A DNA stretch of 10,664 nucleotides from positions 1 through 10,664 of the forward strand of contig JABUEZ010000047.1 of assembly GCA_013314795.1 (NCBI GenBank). The letters run 5' to 3'. Positions within the stretch are counted from its first letter, which is position 1, and each line of letters starts with the position of its first letter. The position numbers and the translations under genes are program-made. The notes below the pieces were generated by a model. The model did not search any database, was not told the origin of the DNA, and saw only the letters and a list, made by a program, of their open reading frames with translations. The DNA is from Candidatus Profundicultor aquiphilus. GTDB taxonomy: Bacteria; Atribacterota; Atribacteria; Atribacterales; Caldatribacteriaceae. Of the stretch, positions 6,114-10,664 are shown piece after piece.

Positions 6114-7715
6114 ATGGCCAAGGAACTGATTTTCGGTGAGGAAGCGCGCAAAGCTATGGAAGAGGGAATTGATCGTCTGGCAAACGCCGTGAGGCTCACC
6201 CTGGGACCCAAGGGAAGGAACGTGATTCTGGAAAAGAAATATGGTTCGCCCACGGTGACCAATGACGGTGTGACGATTGCTCGGGAAATAGAAATAGAGG
6301 ATTATTTCCAGAACCTGGGGGCAAGGTTAGCTCGGGAAGTGGCGACCAAAACCAATGATGTAGCTGGCGATGGTACGACCACGGCTGTGGTTCTGGCCCA
6401 AAAAATGGTGAAGGAAGGCCTGAAAGCTGTTACCGCAGGGTATAATCCTGTGTTTCTCAAGAGCGGAATGGAGAAAGCCAAGGATCTGGCCATCAGGGAA
6501 ATTGAGAAGTATACGATTAAGATCGAAGAAAGGAAAGCCGTGGCTCAGGTTGCTTCCATTTCGGCCAACGATGCTCAGATTGGGGAAACTATTTCGGAGG
6601 CCATGGAAAAGGTGGGTCGAGATGGAGTTATTACGGTTGAGGAATCAAAGTCGGCGGAGACCACCCTTGAAGTGGTGGAGGGGATGCAGTTCGATCGCGG
6701 ATTTTTATCGCCCTACTTTGTAACTGATGCCGAAAAAATGGAAGTAGTTCTGGAAGAACCTTTTCTACTCATCACGGACTTTAAAATCAGCGCTATTCAG
6801 AGCTTGATTCCTCTTTTGCAGCAGGTTTTGCAGGTTGGTAAACCCCTCTTCATCATCGCCGAAGACCTGGAGGGAGAAGCGCTGGCCACCCTGGTGGTGA
6901 ACAAGTTAAAGGGAGTTATCAAGGTGGCAGCAGTTAAGGCTCCAGCTTTTGGTGACAGGCGAAAAGAGATGCTACAGGATATTGCTGTGCTGACTGGCGG
7001 TCAGGTTATTTCCCAGGAGATCGGCATGAAACTCGAGAAGGTTACCCTGGACCTTCTGGGAAAAGCCGAGAAGGTGAAGGTTACCAAGGACAATACGGTC
7101 ATCGTAGGAGGCAAAGGAAAACGAGAGGATATTCGGTCTCGAGCGGAACAGATTCGTGCCCAGATTGCCAAGACGACTTCAGATTATGATCGGGAAAAAC
7201 TCCAGGAGCGATTGGCAAAATTGGTTGGGGGTGTGGCGGTCATCCGGGTTGGTGCTCCAACTGAAGTAGAACTGAAAGAGAAGAAACACCGGGTTGAAGA
7301 TGCTCTTTCCGCAACTCGAGCAGCTGTAGAAGAAGGCATTGTTCCTGGAGGAGGTGCGACGCTTGTTCACGTGGCCAACCAGCTCGAACTTCGGGAATTA
7401 CCGGAGGAAGAAAGAGTTGGGGCAGAAATCGTGCGCAGGGCCATGGAAGAGCCTGCTCGAAGGATTGCCGAGAACGCCGGGTATAATGGTGCGCTGATCG
7501 TCGAAAAAATGAAGAAAGAGGGCGTGCGGGTGGGCTTTGATGTCTTACAAGGTCAGTTTGTGGATATGGTTGCCGCAGGAATTGTGGACCCCGCCAAAGT
7601 AACCAAAGCTGCCCTGCAACATGCGGTGAGTATTGCTTCGCTGGTTCTCACCACTCAGGTGCTGGTTGCAGAAGAAAAAGAGAAGAAAGAAAAGGAAGCT
7701 CAACAGTCCAGGTGA
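6114..7715 (+). CDS. groEL: Chaperonin GroEL (60 kDa, Cpn60), without adjacent groES
   Basis: A 533-residue group I chaperonin subunit that forms the double-ring ATP-driven folding chamber. ATP-site residues are visible: LTLGPKGRNV (29-37), TNDGVTIA (Asp51), AGDGTTTA (Asp86) and the hydrolytic aspartate in RVEDALSATRA (Asp396). The apical domain keeps the hydrophobic surface used for client and GroES binding (IPLLQQVL and EGEALATLVVN), so a GroES partner is expected, yet none is encoded on either side. The C-terminus ends in a charged Lys/Glu run (VAEEKEKKEKEAQQSR) instead of the usual Gly-Gly-Met repeats that project into the cavity. The start ATG follows GAAGGAAGGTG. It stands alone between a candidate promoter and a strong terminator, so it is probably a single-gene transcript. 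The family call is certain; the sole chaperonin role in this cell is not. Confidence 0.97.
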   Translation: MAKELIFGEEARKAMEEGIDRLANAVRLTLGPKGRNVILEKKYGSPTVTNDGVTIAREIEIEDYFQNLGARLAREVATKTNDVAGDGTTTAVVLAQKMVKEGLKAVTAGYNPVFLKSGMEKAKDLAIREIEKYTIKIEERKAVAQVASISANDAQIGETISEAMEKVGRDGVITVEESKSAETTLEVVEGMQFDRGFLSPYFVTDAEKMEVVLEEPFLLITDFKISAIQSLIPLLQQVLQVGKPLFIIAEDLEGEALATLVVNKLKGVIKVAAVKAPAFGDRRKEMLQDIAVLTGGQVISQEIGMKLEKVTLDLLGKAEKVKVTKDNTVIVGGKGKREDIRSRAEQIRAQIAKTTSDYDREKLQERLAKLVGGVAVIRVGAPTEVELKEKKHRVEDALSATRAAVEEGIVPGGGATLVHVANQLELRELPEEERVGAEIVRRAMEEPARRIAENAGYNGALIVEKMKKEGVRVGFDVLQGQFVDMVAAGIVDPAKVTKAALQHAVSIASLVLTTQVLVAEEKEKKEKEAQQSR

Positions 7716-7722
7716 ACGTTCT

Positions 7723-7762
7723 GCCCTGAGGACGATTCCCACTGCTGCCCTCAGGGCTTTTT
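7723..7762 (+). terminator. Rho-independent terminator after groEL
   Basis: GCCCTGAGG (7723-7731) pairs perfectly with CCTCAGGGC (7749-7757), a 9-base GC-rich stem with a 17-base loop. TTTTT follows directly at 7758-7762. It begins seven bases after the groEL stop. A shorter alternative hairpin, GCCC-TCA-GGGC (7747-7757), uses the same right arm. It separates groEL from the purine operon. Confidence 0.85.
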
Positions 7763-7817
7763 CATTCTCACAGAGTTATGTTTGACCAATTCACCGGATT
7801 TTCTTTTTCTGGTTGGT

Positions 7818-7846
7818 TTGAGATTGAAAAAGAGGAAGAGTATAAT
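7818..7846 (+). promoter_or_regulatory. Strong sigma70-type promoter of the guaB3-guaA-purA operon
   Basis: TTGAGA (7818-7823, 5 of 6 consensus bases), a 17-base spacer and TATAAT (7841-7846, perfect) lie between the groEL terminator and the next gene. Transcription is expected around 7852-7854, giving a leader of only about 28 bases. That is too short for a purine riboswitch or an attenuator, so any control must act at initiation. Confidence 0.8.
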
Positions 7847-7867
7847 GCTAAAAAATCTTCCGGGTTG

Positions 7868-7876
7868 AAGGGTGAG
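7868..7876 (+). promoter_or_regulatory. Ribosome binding site choosing the guaB3 start
   Basis: AAGGGTGAG precedes the ATG at 7881 with normal spacing (GGTGA ends five bases before it). It overlaps the alternative GTG at 7872, which therefore cannot use it well. Confidence 0.55.
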
Positions 7877-7880
7877 TGGG

Positions 7881-9044
7881 ATGGATTGCTGGTTTTTAGG
7901 AAAGGGCCGTCCAGCAAGGATGGCTTTTGGATTTGACGATGTTTCTCTGGTACCGGGTGAGGTTACCATCGACCCCAAGGATGTGGATGTTTCCACGATG
8001 ATCGGGAGTGTTTCGCTTGGTATCCCCATCCTGGGCTCAGCGATGGATGGGGTCATCGATCCGGTAATGGCCAGAGAACTTGGAAAATTGGGAGGGTTGG
8101 GGGTACTCAATTTAGAAGGTTTATTTACTCGGTACCAGAACCCTTATGCACTTATTGAAGAGCTCATTGTTAAGCCTAAAGAAGAGATTGCCTTGTTTCT
8201 CCAACGTTTATATCAGGAGCCAGTCAAGGAAGAGCTGGTGGCCAGGTGTATCCAGGAGATTAAATCTCAGGGGGTGCTTGCCGCTGGGTCAGTGACGCCT
8301 TCCAGAGCTGAGACGATAGGAAATGTGGCCCTGGAAGCTGGTCTGGATGTTCTGGTCATTCAGTCAACGGTAACCACGCTGCGTTATGTTTCTTCGACGG
8401 CGAGAGAGTTGAATTTGGAGGATTTCTGCAAAAAAACAAAAGTTCCGGTTGTGGTTGGGAACTGTGCCACCTACGAGGTGGCTCTGGAGCTCATGAAGGC
8501 AGGGGTGGCAGGGGTGTTGGTCGGCATTGGTCCGGGAGCAGCCTGCACCACTCGAGCGGTGCTTGGAATCGGTGTACCTCAGATTACAGCCACTGTGGAT
8601 GTGGCCTGCGCCAGAGAAGATTACTTTAAAGCAACCGGTCGCCGAGTGGCTGTCATTACTGATGGAGGAATGCGAGTCGGAGGAGATATTGCCAAAGCCA
8701 TTGCCAGTGGAGCCGATGCAGTGATGATTGGAGCGCCGCTGGCCTGTGCGCAGGAAGCTCCGGGACGGGGGCACCACTGGGGGATGGCAACACCCGATCC
8801 GAATTTACCGAGGGGGACACTCGTTAAAGTGGGGATTAAAGGAACCCTCCGGGAGATTCTTTTTGGTCCGAGTCATCTCACCGATGGGACCATGAATCTG
8901 GTGGGGGCCCTGAGGACTTCCATGGGATCCTTGGGGGCAAAGGACATTCGTGCCATGCAGAACGTTGAAATTGTGATTTCTCCCAGTATCTGGAATGAAG
9001 GAAAGTTCCTGCAGAAGACACAGGGAGTAGGGATGGGGAGGTAA
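7881..9044 (+). CDS. guaB3: GuaB3-type IMP dehydrogenase / GMP reductase family protein
   Basis: A 387-residue (beta/alpha)8 barrel of the IMPDH/GMPR superfamily, first gene of a purine operon. The whole length, including GKGRPARMAFGFDDVSLVPG at the start and NLVGALRTSMGSLGAKDI plus a GMGR end, follows the GuaB3 subfamily known from cyanobacteria and actinobacteria. It keeps the catalytic-cysteine loop GPGAACTTR (Cys222) and the phosphate loop DGGMRVGGD (Asp261). It lacks the paired CBS domains of canonical IMPDH: about 60 unrelated residues follow the SAMDGV/NLEG region instead. The canonical flap with its Arg-Tyr pair is also not seen. IMPDH makes XMP from IMP with NAD; GMP reductase does the reverse-direction conversion of GMP to IMP. 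A cyanobacterial GuaB3 has been reported to act as a GMP reductase, while placement directly before guaA favours IMPDH here, so the reaction is open. A GTG at 7872 is in frame; ATG 7881 has the better ribosome site and matches the cyanobacterial N-terminus. Confidence 0.88.
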   Translation: MDCWFLGKGRPARMAFGFDDVSLVPGEVTIDPKDVDVSTMIGSVSLGIPILGSAMDGVIDPVMARELGKLGGLGVLNLEGLFTRYQNPYALIEELIVKPKEEIALFLQRLYQEPVKEELVARCIQEIKSQGVLAAGSVTPSRAETIGNVALEAGLDVLVIQSTVTTLRYVSSTARELNLEDFCKKTKVPVVVGNCATYEVALELMKAGVAGVLVGIGPGAACTTRAVLGIGVPQITATVDVACAREDYFKATGRRVAVITDGGMRVGGDIAKAIASGADAVMIGAPLACAQEAPGRGHHWGMATPDPNLPRGTLVKVGIKGTLREILFGPSHLTDGTMNLVGALRTSMGSLGAKDIRAMQNVEIVISPSIWNEGKFLQKTQGVGMGR

Positions 9045-9045
9045 C

Positions 9046-10581
9046 GTGGATAAAATCGTCATTCTCGACTACGGTTCTCAGTATACGCAACTCATTGCTC
9101 GGAGAATCCGTGAACTCCAGGTTTACTGTGAGATATGGCCCTATCATCTTGCTGGTCACGACCTTTATGATTCCGAAATTAAAGGAATTATTATTTCGGG
9201 CAGCCCGTACAGTGTTACAGACGAAAAGGCTCCTCGTTTAAAAGAAGAAGTCCTGGCTGTAGAGAAACCGATTTTGGGTATCTGCTATGGAATGCAGCTT
9301 CTGGTCAATACTCTGGGTGGGAAGGTGGTTCGTTCCCACAGCCGGGAGTACGGGAAGTCTTTGCTTTATGCGCTGGAAAAAAAGGGTATTTTTGAGAACC
9401 TGGGGAGCGAAATGGTCTGCTGGATGAGTCATGGAGATAGTGTAAAAGAATTACCCGAGGGATTCACTTGTGTGGCTCGGACGGATACCTGTGAATATGC
9501 TGCGGTAAGAGACCAGAAGGGCAGGATATGGGGGATTCAATTTCATCCTGAAGTTTCTCATACTCCTCTTGGTCAGGAAATCCTGGCGAACTTCGTCTTT
9601 AATATTTGTGGCTGCGCTGCTCAGTGGACCCCTGATTCCATCATCAAGCAGCAAATCCAGTGGATTCGGAGTGAGGTTGAGTCGGGCGAAGCGGTGTGTG
9701 CCTTGAGCGGTGGTGTTGATTCTGTCACTGCGGCGGTGCTCACATATCGGGCCATTGGAAACCGCCTGAATTGTATCTTTGTCAACAACGGTCTTTTGCG
9801 AAAGGGAGAATCTGAGCAGGTACTCTCGAATATGAGGGCACTTTTGGGGAAGGAACGGATTATTTATGTCGATGCCAGGGAACGTTTCTTGAAGGAATTA
9901 AGGGGAGTTCTGGATCCGGAGGAAAAGAGAAAAATCATCGGAAGGGTTTTTGTGGAGGTTTTTGAAGAGGAAGCAAAAAGGCTGGGAGAAGTCCAGTACC
10001 TTCTCCAGGGTACCACTTATCCCGATGTCATCGAAAGCGTTTCCGTGTGGGGACCTTCGGCGCGGATCAAAACACATCACAATGTTGGCGGATTGCCGGA
10101 GCATATGAAATTGACTCTTATTGAACCACTGAAGTTTCTTTTCAAAGACGAGGTAAGAAAACTGGCTCTGGAACTGGGCATTCCAGAGGAAATTGTCTGG
10201 AGGCAACCCTTTCCGGGTCCGGGATTGGCAGTGAGGATCGTTGGAGAGGTCACCGAGGAGCGGTTGGAAATTCTTCGGGACATGGATGCCATCATTAATC
10301 AGGAATTAGAGAAATCCCCCATTTATAAGAAATTATGGCAATCCTTTGGAGTGCTGGTTCCGGTGCGGAGTGTGGGTGTCATGGGGGATGAGAGGACCTA
10401 TAAATATGTGGGGGTATTGAGAGCGGTAATGAGTGAAGATGGTATGACTGCTGACTGGGCTCGGATTTCCTATGATACCTTGGATCTCATTGCTCGTCGA
10501 GTGGTTAACGAAGTGGCGGGAATTGGACGCATGGTTTACGACATTACTTCCAAACCCCCGGCCACCATCGAATGGGAATAG
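9046..10581 (+). CDS. guaA: GMP synthase (glutamine-hydrolysing)
   Basis: A 511-residue enzyme that aminates XMP to GMP using glutamine and ATP, the last step of guanine nucleotide synthesis. The N-terminal class I glutamine amidotransferase (about 1-190) has ISGSPYSV, the nucleophile in LGICYGMQLL (Cys80) and His167/Glu169 in FHPEV. The ATP pyrophosphatase domain has the P-loop SGGVDS (221-226) and LLQGTTYPDVIES. The C-terminal dimerisation domain carries IKTHHNVGGLPE, RQPFPGPGLAVRI and the closing KPPATIEWE. All active-site blocks are intact and the length is typical. It starts with GTG one base after the guaB3 stop, with GGAGG (9037-9041) four bases ahead, so the two genes are almost certainly coupled. 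It consumes XMP, so some enzyme in this cell must make XMP; the gene just upstream is the obvious candidate. Confidence 0.97.
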   Translation: MDKIVILDYGSQYTQLIARRIRELQVYCEIWPYHLAGHDLYDSEIKGIIISGSPYSVTDEKAPRLKEEVLAVEKPILGICYGMQLLVNTLGGKVVRSHSREYGKSLLYALEKKGIFENLGSEMVCWMSHGDSVKELPEGFTCVARTDTCEYAAVRDQKGRIWGIQFHPEVSHTPLGQEILANFVFNICGCAAQWTPDSIIKQQIQWIRSEVESGEAVCALSGGVDSVTAAVLTYRAIGNRLNCIFVNNGLLRKGESEQVLSNMRALLGKERIIYVDARERFLKELRGVLDPEEKRKIIGRVFVEVFEEEAKRLGEVQYLLQGTTYPDVIESVSVWGPSARIKTHHNVGGLPEHMKLTLIEPLKFLFKDEVRKLALELGIPEEIVWRQPFPGPGLAVRIVGEVTEERLEILRDMDAIINQELEKSPIYKKLWQSFGVLVPVRSVGVMGDERTYKYVGVLRAVMSEDGMTADWARISYDTLDLIARRVVNEVAGIGRMVYDITSKPPATIEWE

Positions 10582-10598
10582 CGGTAGGGAGGTTTTCG

Positions 10599-10664
10599 AT
10601 GAGCGTCTGTATCGTGGTTGGTACACACTGGGGTGACGAGGGAAAAGGAAAGATTGTGGACTAC
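10599..10664 (+). CDS. purA: Adenylosuccinate synthase, N-terminal fragment (cut by window end)
   Basis: Only the first 22 codons are present. VVGTHWGDEGKGKIVD is the N-terminal GTP-binding loop of PurA, with the catalytic aspartate of WGDEGKGK; the common Gln of GTQWGDEGKGK is His here. PurA joins IMP and aspartate using GTP, the first step from IMP to AMP. The ATG follows a strong GGGAGG site (10587-10592) with a six-base gap, and lies 17 bases after guaA with no terminator between. It is therefore the third gene of the same operon, placing both branches from IMP under one promoter. Confidence 0.9.
   Translation, partial: MSVCIVVGTHWGDEGKGKIVDY

Noticed and set aside
7763..7880. Purine riboswitch or attenuator before the purine operon
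   Set aside because: The promoter leaves a leader of about 28 bases, and the weak inverted repeat ACCAA (7785-7789) / TTGGT (7813-7817) lies upstream of the expected transcription start.
1..10664. CRISPR array, insertion sequence, tRNA or rRNA gene, or defence system
   Set aside because: No regularly spaced repeats, transposase motifs, terminal inverted repeats or cloverleaf-like stretches were seen, and coding genes fill nearly all of the window.

Overview
This is a compact bacterial chromosome segment of core housekeeping genes, all on the + strand. No mobile element, CRISPR array, tRNA, rRNA or phage-like gene was seen. Base composition looks balanced by eye, GTG starts are common, and the proteins are rich in Glu/Lys/Arg. 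Together with the gene set, this suggests a free-living, possibly anaerobic or thermophilic, deep-branching bacterium. A lineage such as Atribacterota is a guess; nothing here proves the phylum.

Region 1 (1-5994) is a tightly packed run of eight genes: the 3' end of an EF-G-like gene (fusA2 type), acpS, fused nnr, alr, tsaE, tsaB, rimI and tsaD. Neighbouring genes overlap by 1-74 bases or are 1 base apart, so they are probably co-transcribed and translationally coupled. The run combines translation support, carrier-protein activation (AcpS), repair of damaged NAD(P)H (Nnr), D-alanine supply for the wall (Alr) and three proteins of tRNA t6A synthesis (TsaE, TsaB, TsaD), with RimI between tsaB and tsaD.

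Region 2 (5995-7762) holds a 119-base intergenic segment with a candidate promoter, then a solitary groEL, closed by a good Rho-independent terminator. No groES lies next to it, and the chaperonin lacks the usual Gly-Gly-Met tail.

Region 3 (7763-10664) starts with a near-consensus sigma70-type promoter (TTGAGA, 17 bases, TATAAT). It drives a purine nucleotide operon: a GuaB3-type IMP dehydrogenase/GMP reductase-like enzyme without CBS domains, then guaA (GMP synthase), then the first 22 codons of purA (adenylosuccinate synthase), which runs off the window. The operon sits at the IMP branch point to GMP and AMP. The GuaB3-type enzyme is the most interesting point, because it stands where a canonical guaB is expected.

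No clearly new system was found. The second-look items are the GuaB3 replacement, a Tyr-to-His change in the alanine racemase active site, the 74-base nnr/alr overlap, and the groES-less, tail-altered groEL.
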